Below, piece by piece: positions 1-12,400 of a DNA stretch of 64,000 nt. Both the position numbers and the translations under genes were made by a program. The DNA lies in contig NC_081145.1 in assembly GCF_958295425.1 (NCBI RefSeq), forward strand, positions 19,948,465 to 20,012,464, written 5' to 3'. The DNA is from Solea solea (Eukaryota; Chordata; Actinopteri; Pleuronectiformes; Soleidae). The notes beneath the pieces were generated by a model. That model had not been told where the DNA came from, searched no databases, and saw only the letters and a program-made list of their open reading frames with translations. Position 1 is the stretch's first letter. Every line of letters starts with the position of its first letter.

Positions 1-301
1 TCCAAACGGGGCCAAAGCCTGAGCTGTATGTAACACTCCCAGCTGCTCCAGACCCAGATTTAGCCCCCACCAGTGGGCACAGACAGTAACTGAAAAACCA
101 TACCCCTCCCCTCCGTCAGAGCTCCCTCCTCTACAAGGGACAGGAGGTCAGTGGCTTGCTTTGGAGGCCGAGGGGCGGGACCGCTTAAGTTTCATCAATG
201 GTAAGGTGTTCTTATTCGCTCCCCTGATGACTGACAGCCAGTCCAAAGGAGGTTAACAAGTAAGGCGCAGCGTACATAAAGAGCAGGCTGGAGAGATTGG
301 T

Positions 302-334
<33 letters not shown>

Positions 335-1630
335 AGCATTTGCAGTCCTTTCCCAGAATCCCATCTGACCCTGTAACTGTGTCTTTGTGATTGAGATGCA
401 GACTCACAATCATCTAACCGCTTCGTTGACACAAGACCAGTTGTGCGTTTCCTGTCGTCCGAGCAGGAACTCTGAACTGTGTGGCGTCTGTGTGTCCAGC
501 AGTGACGGGCCGTGATCACATGGGAGGAGTTTAATCAGCCGTGAGCGTCAGTAGTGACAGGAGGTCGTGCACAAGTGAGCTAAGATGAAGTCTAACAGCC
601 ACTGTTCCACTGTTTCTCTTGTATTATGTCGTTCAGCACGTTTCGGTGGACTTTCCTGTTCAGTCTCATGCATGTGGTTTTCAGTAGCAGCTGGTTGTTG
701 TCGTCAGTAAGAAATCTGATGAACCTTTTGCAGACGTAGCTGCTTTATGACAAACAAGATGGAGGCAGTGGCAGTGGCAGTGTTCTTGACCCGAGACATA
801 AGATAACCCCAGTTCTGGTTGTCTGAGTAGCATGAGTGAGTGTGAGACAGGAAACATACTTTTAATAGATTGGTCTAACGCTTGGAGTTTCACAAGGCAT
901 TCACTTCGAATGTTGACTCGCAGTAGTTGTACCTTTTGGAGTGCACCATCTCGTATTATGTTCCCGGCTGTATCTTGCTGTTAGACAGACTCACCACTCA
1001 CTCTCCTACACTGAAGTCCTTTGCTGCCTCATGTCAAGTCAAAATACCACATTTGAACTTACTGATGGAGGCAGCGTTGGACCAAAGACTTGCTAATTCT
1101 GTCCAGGGACATTGGTACACACATAAAAGACATCCTATATGATCATGGCCTGACGTCTCTTTGTTATTGCTATGTTTTTTTTTTTTTATGTAATGCTAAT
1201 GTAACAGGCCTGAACTCGACTGACCCTCCCCCATAACTAATGTATGAATGAATGAGAGAAAGTCTGAATGAATAAACTTCTGAATGTTTAAAACCAGGTG
1301 TTGCTTTGCTTCTACATTTGTGTCTGTATTACTGTTTATCTTGTAAATAACACACACCACAGCTGTGTTGATTTTACTGCCCAAAGACACACGACATGTT
1401 TGAGTTGGGAATGCCGTTCCTTCTAAACACACTTTTATTTCCTTGATTTAGCAAAATGTGTAAACTCCCTCAGAAGCGCAGACACCCATGCTTTGCAGAG
1501 TACAGTTTCCCTTTGAGACGAGATAGTGATGACACTGATTTTGTTACTACGAGAAGTGTCCATGTGTCATCATTTTCATTTGTATAATTTGTGTCCGTCT
1601 CTGTTTTCCTCTCCCCCTTTTGTGTTTCAG
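1..1630. other. Intron of the septin-7 gene
   Basis: Noncoding sequence upstream of the first recognisable septin exon; the acceptor is a pyrimidine-rich tract ending in CAG at 1628-1630. It contains a CA microsatellite (302-330) and no further septin exon that I can see, so the preceding exon with the end of the GTPase domain must lie left of the window. Confidence 0.6.
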
Positions 1631-3268
1631 TGGAGAACGGCGAACACTGTGACTTCACTGTGCTGCGCAACATGCTCATCAGGTGAACTTAAAACTCATA
1701 AAAATGCACTTTAGCCACATTACTTTACAGTCAATAAATGTCTCAAATCTAAACGGTTATTGTTTAAATCCATTATCGGGTTTAGCTTCTACTTGTATTA
1801 CCTGACTTTAGACTTTAAAATGTCTTGTTCTTTTTTTCCCGCGTTTGTCCACAGGACTCACATGCAGGATCTGAAGGACGTCACTAACAACGTCCACTAT
1901 GAGAATTACCGCAGTAAGAAACTCGCGGCCGTCACCTGCAACGGAGTGGACACTTCCAAGACCAAGGGGCAGCTCACTAAGTACGGCCACAGGCCATTAA
2001 CTCGACACACAACACGACGCTGGACTTATAGAAGCGTGTATTTGTTGCTCTGTTGGGCATTGAGTGCAAAAACAAGCTCGTGCGATATAGTTTGAGACCG
2101 AGAGAAAATGTCTAGGTCTAAATCAACACGTTTGACAGTAATGGTGCCAGAAATAGCTTCCTCGTCAAACAGAGTCCGCGCAGCAACCACGTCGGCCGCC
2201 AATTCAGCTCATTTCTGTGCTCAACAGGAGTCCCCTGGCACAGATGGAGGAGGAGCGGCGGGAGCACGTGATGAAAATGAAGAAGATGGAGGCCGAAATG
2301 GAGCAGGTGTTCGAAATGAAGGTGAAGGAGAAGAAGCAGAAACTAAAGGACTCGGAGGCTGAGGTGGGTTTATGGTGTTTCTCTGAACCCTCAATGCGTT
2401 TGTGGAAGGGTGGATATGTTTTTTAAGTGAATGCATAACATGTCTCGACCCCCTCAGCTGGAGCGGCGCCACGAACAGATGAAAAGGAACTTGGAGGCCC
2501 AGTACAAAGAGCTGGAGGAGAAGAGGCGAGTGTTTGAGGACGAGAAGGCCAACTGGGAGGCTCAGCAGAGGATCCTCGAGCAGCAGAAACTGGACGCCTC
2601 CAAGTCAGTAAACACACACACACACACACACAGAGACACACTTTTGAACACTCATTCGGGCAACAGTCTGAATTATTATATATGACAAAGAATAACAATT
2701 AGATATAGAACATACATTTTGAGCATGTAACGGTTTTAGGAGGATAATTGACCATATTTAGGTCCAGATCTGGCCCTCCCCACCATTGTGGGTGCCTTCT
2801 GATTTTAGGCTGATACAAACAGATAATCTGGACAGATTACCCTGTAGTGCGAGGGGTTAACAGGCGCGATCGTAACGTCATCGGACGCATCAGATTCTTC
2901 CCAATTTCACATCAAAGCATAAGCATGGAACATGTTTGAAGTTTACGACTGACAGTGACTTTGTATTTTTGTACTTTGTACTTTGTACTTGTTATCGAAT
3001 AATCTGTGTCGCCTTATTTTATTCTGGGCGACAGAGAGGGAATATATCAGCATCGTATCATATACCTCTTTTACATACACTAAAATGTGTGGTTATACTT
3101 ACTCTTTTAGAAACACAGGTAAACGTTATCGCTCTCCATGTCCTCGCAGTAGTTTTTAAGCACTAAAGAACGAAAACCTTTTCTGATTCTGACCTTGTTT
3201 GCACTTTCTCTGGTTGTTTGTTGCACAGGACGATGGAAAAGAACAAGAAGAAAGGGAAGATCTTTTGA
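1631..3268 (+). CDS. Septin-7, 3' part (five C-terminal coding exons)
   Basis: Septin-7 is a filament-forming GTP-binding cytoskeletal protein that joins septin-2 and septin-6 group members in cortical filaments. Coding exons are 1631-1682, 1855-1980, 2228-2363, 2458-2603 and 3229-3268; all junctions are GT-AG and keep frame. The first reads [20 protein letters not shown] and continues into [18 protein letters not shown], the end of the GTPase domain and septin unique element. The next two exons encode a charged C-terminal coiled coil ([19 protein letters not shown] and onward). The protein ends KNKKKGKIF, the characteristic septin-7 tail. The gene is partial because its P-loop exons lie outside the window. 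Whether this is the teleost a or b copy cannot be told. It runs tail-to-tail with smc1b. Confidence 0.93.
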
Positions 3269-5337
3269 AGAGAGAGACATAACCTGTCCCCCTCAATTTT
3301 ACACCGACTCAGTTTTTTCTTCATTCTGCCTGAAGCTCACGTCTCCTGTGACCCTCAGAACACACGCACACACACACACACACACACCATTAAACACACA
3401 CTGAGACATGCAAATACCCACAACATCCCACACACGTGTTTCTCTGCAGGGTTTTACTATGTTTCTGGAGACGTTAAGTCTTTTCCCGAGGAATGCATGT
3501 GTCTGTGAAAGTCTCTATTTTCCTATATTTTCCTGACAATGAGGAGAAGCCTGAGATCCTCTGAGCTTACAGTACTGAATAAACTCGTGGCAGGGACCAT
3601 GCATAGCCATTTGAACACATGTAGTCCTCATACCCTCTCTAGATATTCGTAGATTTGCTTTCCTCGATGCTCTCTTTTCTATTGTTCTCGAAGGTAAAAC
3701 GAGTGTAAACACTTTAAAAGGCTCAAATGGTGAAAGACCTTGGTGAGAGTTATGAGAAGAAGGCAGAGTGTAGGTGAGGGAAGGTACAGTAACGGAAAGC
3801 AGGCGGCACAGTGGACCAAGTCGTGTGGAATCGAGGCCCACGTCACACCTGGAGTGGCTCAAAAAAATACAGCAAACGTAAAGTTACTTTTAGCAAATGC
3901 TTCTTTTGAGAAATGTTCCATTAGGTTGACTGGTGCCAAATGTGTTTTTACGACAAGGGAGCTTTTGAACACGGCCTGCTTAATGTTCGAAAAATGTGGT
4001 TACTAGGCAACAGTGGTGTCCAGTCACCGAGTGTCTAGTTTGGTCAGTAGGGGGCGGTCAAGTGAGGAAAAAAACCCAATGTTTTGAGCAAAAGATATGA
4101 TATTTCACATCACTTCAAAATAAAAGTGTTTGTTTTGATAGGGATTGATAAATATTCATAATACAAACACGTTTATGATGCAAAATGAATCTATTCATAA
4201 AAACGACATCGAGATGAAGACTGTTGGGAAACGTTCTGAATACAAATTGAACAATCCCAAACTCAAACCTTCCTATCTTGGCCAAGAACAACCTGTAAAA
4301 GATTTTTAATCTCACTGAAATTACTGGAAAACATCCACAGTGCTCCACAACTTTTTTAAAAAACAGACAAATGCCATGGATTCAACTCAAAGTAAGTCAA
4401 CTCATAAATGCCGTAGGGTTTATTTTGCAGCGAGGTGATGTGAAAGTTTCCTGTCATCTGTCATTGACTCCTACAGGATAACATGAGTCAGATAAAACAT
4501 GTCAAATGCTGGTGTGACTGGGCCTTTAGTGATAGTTTACAGTGTTGCAGGTTTAGTTTTATAAAAAGGTGACGTGTGAGGTCATAGATGCCGTGACCCG
4601 TACAGGTGGATTTTGTGTAACAGCAGCCAGTGTAGTGTAATGGTAGTGTGCGTTTCTTATTTAAAATAAAAAGATATTATGCAAAAGCTTCACTGGTGTC
4701 ACAGCTTCACACGTAAACATGTTTTATATTGTGATGTAAGTGGTGGGTGTCGTCATGGACCTGAACCCCGCTCTCCGGTGATATTTTTGTTTTTTTTACT
4801 TTGGTTATGCTAAAAATATACCCACAACTCTCTCTGTTTTTCATCCATTCATCTGCAGACAGTTAAACTTGGGTCACAAAGTCCAGGTCTGAGCCAATTC
4901 AGTTAGAAATCGGCACACATTTGAACCTTTGCTAAAACCTTCCCAGAGTTGTCATGTTTTATTTTCATATGACGATGATATCAATACTACATACACACAC
5001 ACACAGTTGAGGAATCTTTTCTTTTTTTTTCTTTCCCTTGTAGTTTTCTTAAGTAACTCTTAGATGTATCTGTTATATTTAGTATAGTTTTTGTTTAGTT
5101 TCCAAACTATCTGCATTTAATAGACCTTGCTAAAGGGAGAGACCTTATACCCGCAGCTCATTAAATATTGCCTGTTTGGATTTGTTTATGATGGAAATGC
5201 ACATATTAGTGTACATAGTGGAGGCTGCTCAGTGGCCTTTGTTTCTTGACTTTTTTTTCTTTTTTGTTTTGGCAACAGATTTGTGCTCTCAACGAAACTC
5301 CACATAACTTTTGTTTCCATGCATTATATACACACTT

Positions 5338-5373
<36 letters not shown>

Positions 5374-5690
5374 TGTACACATCTATGCCAATGATTACAC
5401 CTCCTCAGGACTGCTCCATTAACTTTGCTAGTTTCTCTTTAGGTCCAGAGAAAGAGACGTTCTGTTGTACAAGTTTAAAGTAGATTTTTCCCTCTTTTTT
5501 TTTTTTTTAGATGCCCGTTGTGAACCACTCGCATTTCCAATAACAACGCCATGTTAAGATAAGATAGGTTTAAGTTTAGGTGAACCTTTTTTTTTTGTTA
5601 TATATACTGTATGTACACTGTTTTCTACTTCTCTTTTGTTTTTATCATGTGTTCTGACTCTAACTGTACATGTTGAATATTAAAGTTGAC
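3269..5690 (+). other. Probable septin-7 3'UTR
   Basis: AT-rich noncoding sequence after the TGA at 3266-3268. Possible poly(A) signals are AATAAA near 4119 and ATTAAA at 5679-5684; the second is followed by a GT/T-rich stretch, so a long 3'UTR is plausible but unproven. It holds CA (3361-3387) and TA (5342-5372) microsatellites and several T-runs. Confidence 0.35.
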
Positions 5691-6495
5691 AAGGTTATGC
5701 TTTAATTATTAATGTGTGCAGACCCTCTACTAACAAATACACAGAGGCCTTAAAAAACACACTAGGTACTACAAAATAAAGAGTGTCCACATCTTGTTAC
5801 AAGCCACAGCACTTCATAAACTGTCCGTTCACATAACTGTAAACTTTAGTTAGTTAGTAACTACAGTTAACAGTTATGCTGCAGTGACCTGCAGCATCCT
5901 TGGCCAAACATTAATTTATCTTTAGTAGTGAAAATAACATTTTCATAACATCAGTTCACCTGATCCCTGCTGTATATTTGATTGTTGCATATTTTGTTAT
6001 TATCAAAAACAAGAATACTAATACAAGTTCCTGAGCTGCAAAAAAAAACCATTAATGTAGTTTTAAATGAGATTTTCCTAATTCTGGAAGTAACGCACAC
6101 ATCAAAATGCACGACGTATCTTCAACTCAGGTTTAATGAACAGCACATTTAAATACAGTATAAAACAGTTCAAGTAACAAACAACGCACTAATTTAGCAA
6201 CATTCATCACCCTTGAATAACATTAACATAAAACTCTTCTTTAAATTCTGTAATTTAAGTTCTGTAATGTTATCACCAGTTTTCAAGGCTGTCTGTGAGA
6301 TTATAATCCCTGGTCAGCTTCAGGATTTACAAACAAGGCAAAACACTGCCAATAAGAACAGCTGAGGAACTCTGAAACATGCAAAGTGATAAGAGGTGAT
6401 GTAAAAGCGTACTAAAACGTATAAAAGTATTGTTTCTTTTATGGTAACTATTTTTGCCTCTATGCCTGTTCAAAGTTGAAGATAATGTGGCTTTT
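5691..6495. other. Intergenic region and smc1b 3'UTR (convergent genes)
   Basis: Spacer between the septin and smc1b 3' ends. On the minus strand an ATTAAA at 6137-6132 lies about 360 bases after the smc1b stop and may be its poly(A) signal. Nothing else is recognised. Confidence 0.35.
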
Positions 6496-9400
6496 TCATG
6501 CAGGTGAACGCAGGCTACTTGCTTCCTGGGTTACAACCATTCTCTCCTCCTTGTCGGCCGTTTTCCCATTGTCTTCTTCAGCCAGAGGGTACGGTCGAAG
6601 GTCCAGGCTCAGAATGCCACTGAACATGCATTCGTCAAACTGTGAGGAAGGGGACGAAAACTATTTAGTAACTGTTATTTTAAAAAGGAAAAAAAGTTGC
6701 TCTGACTTCCGAAGTGCTCGTTACATCTGAATAGACTCCCAACAGAGCGTCTGATTTGGAGAAAAACTCCTCCTTCAGAGAGATGGCGATGATCTGCATG
6801 TTGTGTTTGGACTCCTCCCTGATGAACGTGGTCACCTGCGGACACAATTCAATAGGGTTATTGATATTTAAATTATTATAAAATCTCTATCTCTTCCTGC
6901 CTCTTTGGCGACGACGCTCATTTTCCAGATTAAAGGAAACTTACCTTGCCGATGTTAGTGTTGTCCAAGGCTGCGTCCACTTCGTCCAAGACAATAAAAG
7001 GAGCCGGATGGAAACTTGAGAGAAATGACACAAGCAAAACATTTTTATTTCATTGTATATTTTCCTTCTCTTATCGTAATCTAGTGTAAACTGTAGTCTC
7101 TGTTGCAGCGTTGTTGAACTCTCAGGTTTCACCTGTGAAAGGCAAACAGCAGCGCCAGAGAAGCGATGGCCTTTTCTCCTCCAGACAGATTGTCCATGGA
7201 CATGAAGCGTTTCCCCGGTGCCACACAGTTGTAATTGATGCCTCCGAGGTACGGTTCCTCTGCATTTTCTGCACTCAGAATGGCCTGAAGAATACACAGC
7301 AGACAAATTCCATTTCTCTTTCTGAGACGTGGCATTTCGTGACATTTTCAACACAGGTTTTTTGCTGTATGAAAGCTAAAAGAGGGCCGTTTTAGGAAAA
7401 TAAAATGATATTCTCTGACACCATCTGCAATGTCCAGTTGTATTGTTTATGGCATAGCTGAACTCAAAAGTGACATTCATACGAGGCCGGGATATAGATA
7501 ACAGGGTGTGGATTTAGGTTCATGTACTTCATACACTATAGTGTTCAGAACGGGATTTTGTTGCTTCACCTGAGCACTGCGGTTCCTGCAGATTCTTTTA
7601 TAGATCTGCTCGATCACAATCGCCACATGCTCGAAGCACTGGCTGAAGGTCTGGCATCGCTGTGCTTTGATTTTCTCGAACTCCTGGTAGCACTTTCTGG
7701 CTGCGCTGGAGCACGCCTCGAAGGCTGAGTAAAGAGGAGGTAACAACGCAGCGTTATGACGACATAAAGTAACAGGTATGTTGGCTTTATGAAAGAATGT
7801 AATGTTTCAATAAAAGTGTTGGGTTTGTTTACCTTCTGTCACTCCCTGTAACTTGTACCTCACCTCCCTCATCCTCTCCAGAGCTTTCAGATTGGGGGTG
7901 GCTGTGTGATGCAGCACTCCTTCGATGGAGGACACTGAAGCCTTCAGCTTCTCCAGGTGAGCCTCCATCTCCTCCTCTGTCTGCAAACTCTGAACACACA
8001 AATATTGAAGGCATGCATGTGCTGTACTTACATGTTCCTCTGCTTCATGTTGGTCATACAAATGAATAGCAGCACAGAGACAGAATTAGGAGAATAGTGA
8101 GGCTTGATGTCTCACCCTGAGTTTTGCCCCGAGCGAGGAGTAATCGATGACTAGTTGAGCTTCTCTCTCGTAGATGTCAGTGGTGGCCAAAGTGCTTTCA
8201 GATTCTGTGTCCAACTTGCAAAAAAAAAAACATAGTCAGATCAGACTGACAACATTACATCATATATCCATCCTGCTTATGCTCTGAAGGTGACACTGGA
8301 GGAGGGAGGCTGACAGTGGACACAATACAGAAACAAACCATTCACACACTCCTTTCATCCTGGCTACATCCACATTACACCATTTTCATCTAAAAAAAAT
8401 GCATTAATGCTGCTCAGAATGTGTGTGCCATCCACACCCTGGTTTTTTCAATCCACGGAACCTCTGAGATTTGGGGGACACTGCTGGTTTTGTTTCAATT
8501 TAAAAATTCCAGTACTGTGTTTTAGTCTTGACATTATTGCGATTGGTCATTGGCAGCAGAGCTGTAATGCTCATCTGGATACAGTTTCTAGATACAGAAA
8601 AAAAGAAAACATAATAGTGTGGATACACCGTAGCCTTAGAGTCTCCAGTTATCCTGACCGCAGCGTGCATGTCTTTGGACCGCCTTTTAACTCAAACTAT
8701 TATCAAGTATGTTTTAAAAGCCACACATCTGTGACGTTAGGAAGACTTCTTCACCTCTCTGTCCTACCTGCACCTGACTGATTTCAATCAGGCTCCCTGA
8801 CAGCAGAGTGATGGGCACATTCTGGATCTTGACGGCCAGCAGTAAGTTGTGTCTGCCCAAGCGTTTCTGCTCCAATGCGGTCTCGGCAAACATCAGCTCC
8901 CGCTGCAAATTCACCGAATCTCTGAAACCAAGAGTTATAGGAAAAAGGCCCGTGTCAAATTGTGGTTAATTCTTAGGATTTTGATTGTTTCTAAGTCAAC
9001 ATTGAAGGGGAAACAAGTTCAATCTGAAATAGGCAACCAAAATAGTTACACTATGCAATCAGTGATGGTGATGAGTAGTAATAGTCAAGTCAAGTCAAGT
9101 CAAGTAGTTTATTTGTCAAATGTACTATATGTACGACATACAGCACAGATGAAATTGCAGTCCTCTCAGACCCACGGTGCAAAACAGGCAGTAAACATAA
9201 ATAAACAATCAACAATAAACAATCAACAGACAATAGATACAATCAATAGTATCACTGGTAGTATTTGTTACCCTTCGTTCAATATAATGTTTGCATTTAT
9301 TTGAGTACAAAGTACTTTTAAAAGTATTATTTCGTAGTGGCTCTGTCGCAGACATGCAGCAGTCAAGCGCAAGACACACACTGCACACGTAACAGTGCCA

Positions 9401-12400
9401 TCTTACCTGCTGATCTCCCGAAGGCGCTGGGTTTTCTGGTCCAGCTCAGCTTTGGCAGCAGCCACTTTGCTTTTCTTGGACAGCAGCTGATTCTCCACCT
9501 GCAGCAGTTTGTCCTGAGCTTCTTCCACTGCCAGCAGCAGCTTCTCCTCATCCTGCAGACAAATACAGACATGCAGTGGCAGATTAAATAAATCTCAGCC
9601 AGACTGCTGTACTTAGCCCTTTAATTGTAAAGGGTTTTGATTACCTCTTTCTGCTCTGCCATGATTCTCTCCTCCTCCATGATGGTCAACTCCATTTTGT
9701 GAAGCTGCTTCTTCTGCTGCTCCAGTCGTCCCTGTTCATACTCAAGTTGTACACTCAGACGAGCACACTGACTCTCAAACTCCAGCCTGAAGAGGGTATT
9801 AAAAATTACTGAATTTTCGGTTGTTTAATCTGATAACTTTATTACGCGCTTGGCTGCTTAAATTTTGCATATGCAATACAGAAAATGATGTAGATATGGT
9901 TTGGAGTACCGTTTCTTATCAAGCTCTGCCTGCTGTTTCAGGTGCTCCTGCTCATACTCCCGGATGTTGTTCACACCAATCTCAGCACAGAAATCAGAAA
10001 ACACCAGGTCCTCCATCTGAATACAAAGATCATCAGACTGATCACTGACAGGTAAAAACACTACAGCCAATCGCAAGGTAAACAACTTGGCAATTTTTTA
10101 TGAGAATTATTATGCTTACCACAATGTGCTGAGGCATTATGTGTTTATTGAATTGTTGTGAATTAAATGATGTGATTTTAACTTTTAGAAACAGAAGAGA
10201 CAGAAGTTGTTTTAAGTCCACATCAGCAGATGGAACAGACCTGGTTGATCTGGTCTCTGATCTTCCCCATCTCTGCCTCTTTTGCCTCCACACTTTCGAG
10301 CTGCATCTGGATCTGATAGTCCAGGTTTTCTATTTCACTCTCCATGCGAGAGATCTCCTGAAAACCACAGGCAGCCAGGACAGACACAGTATTACTGCCA
10401 AGTCATGAACTCTTACGTCATAGCATGGATAAACCAGGGAAAATAAAGTTCAAGAAACAGGATACACTGGAAAGACTGAAAACAAAAGGACACTGATCCC
10501 ACAAATTGCACTAAAAATCAACAACAACCCAACAACAATTCGATTTTATCATACTGCTTGGCACTTGGGGATGTTTTTTTTCCGGAGGTTTTCCAGCTCA
10601 TTTTTGGAGTATTTGAGGCGGATCTGAGCACCCTGGGCCTGAGCAACGACCTGTTTCAGGTCCGAATCCTTCCGCTTCAGCTTCATTAGATCCTGTCATA
10701 AAAACACAGTACTGTTTATCATGAAGAAAGTACGCAGTCCTGTAAGCAATCCTCACTCACTAGTTCAGTGCATTATACAGTTACGTACACAGAACAGACA
10801 CAGCTTCTCTCCTTTAATGTAACTTTTGAAAAATGTTGTGAGCTCTCATGTCCCCATGTTTTTCTTTCCCTGAATGTATTTTCATTTTTATCCCTTATAA
10901 CATCAACCTGCCAAGGGACTAGAGGCAGAAATTAGCCTCAGGCTACAACATGGCATATTTACATTTTAATGATTATCAATGTGCAATGTCCCTTTCCTTA
11001 AATAAATTAAAAATAATTCAATTAAAAAATTAGATATATTGCCACTAACCCAGCTGGTGTCCATTTTATCATTTTATTTATATGTATATATATTATAATA
11101 TAACACATCCATATTTTGTTTGTTTATGCATCCATGTTGTTGCTGTCCAGTCCTGTCAGCTGTTAATATATTACTTATTTCATAGATTTGTGAAAAGTGC
11201 AGTGTTGTGAAACTCCGTTACCCTTCTGGGACAAATAACTGAACTAACAGTTAAATCTGTGTCAGAGAAAAATAATTTCACCAAAATCTTACACCAGGGA
11301 CATTTTAATGGTAGACTTTTGTTTGGGATTGTTATGCGTTGTCAGTGACTCACACGTAGCTCAGCTGTCAGCTGTTCTTTGCGCTCCCTCAGCCTCGTCA
11401 CATCCTTCTCTTCCCAGCAGCGAGCTCTGCTCCGCAGATCACTGGAGCCTCCAGAGATCACACCTGACTTTGCAAACATCGTCCCGTCCAGCGCTATGGT
11501 CTACAGGAAACACTTATTAATAAAAATACCTGCTACCAGAGACCATACTCTGAACTTTCCTTACTCATAGCTTACCTTAATGCGCTCCTTTCCACCAAAC
11601 GCCATATTCCGAGCCTCTTTGATAGTCTCACACACCAAGGCATTGCCACAGACAAACTGGACCACCTTTTTCAGATGGGCCGCCCCTGTGGTAGCATTTA
11701 TCTTGACAACATCCACCACCATCTTGGCACCAGGCACCTCCCTCAGTCGCTCTTTCAGAGGTCTCACCTGGGGCACACAGTAGCAATGGTTACCACTGCT
11801 GCTGGATATTAGCACATTCTGCACAGATTTAACAGCATTTCTCAATGTTTTCTATTTACAACTGCCCCAAAAAGTTAGGACTTGCTTTGGTTTCAACTCA
11901 CATCCAAGTAGTCAATGGGCAGGAAGGTTTCAGGCTCAGAACGCTCCTCCTTAACAAATGAGATACATTGGCGGGCCACTTTCTCTGTGGTCACCACTAT
12001 AGCATTCATGTTGTGGCCAAACACCTTGGTGACAGCCAGCTGGTACTTCTTATGGATGGGACTACACAAGTCAGCGAGTCGACCGTACTGTGACAGGAAA
12101 ATTTCAAACACTGGTTCAGAATATAGGAGTGGATGCAGAATACATGTACTGCAATTAAGTCATATATTTTTCACCTTTAAGCAAATAAATAAGCTTTTTC
12201 GCTTGTAGGGTTTTACTGGCAGCTTCTTGAAAACAAATTTATATATAAAGTTTAATGACTTATAACAATTAGTCTCTCACCACAGATTCAGGGTAAAGTC
12301 TTTGGAGCTTCTTAAGTAGCTCTTTGCGCTGCAGCTGCCGTCTGCTCTCCTGATTGTCCAGACGAGCATTCCCCAGCTCCTCCAGTACCTGACCCAGCTC

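Noticed and set aside
2221..2472. Minus-strand open frame across the septin coiled-coil exons
   Set aside because: Shadow of the real plus-strand exons; it crosses an exon-intron boundary without splice signals.
9821..10408. Plus-strand ORFs across the smc1b region
   Set aside because: Antisense to smc1b coiled-coil exons, which account for the open frames.
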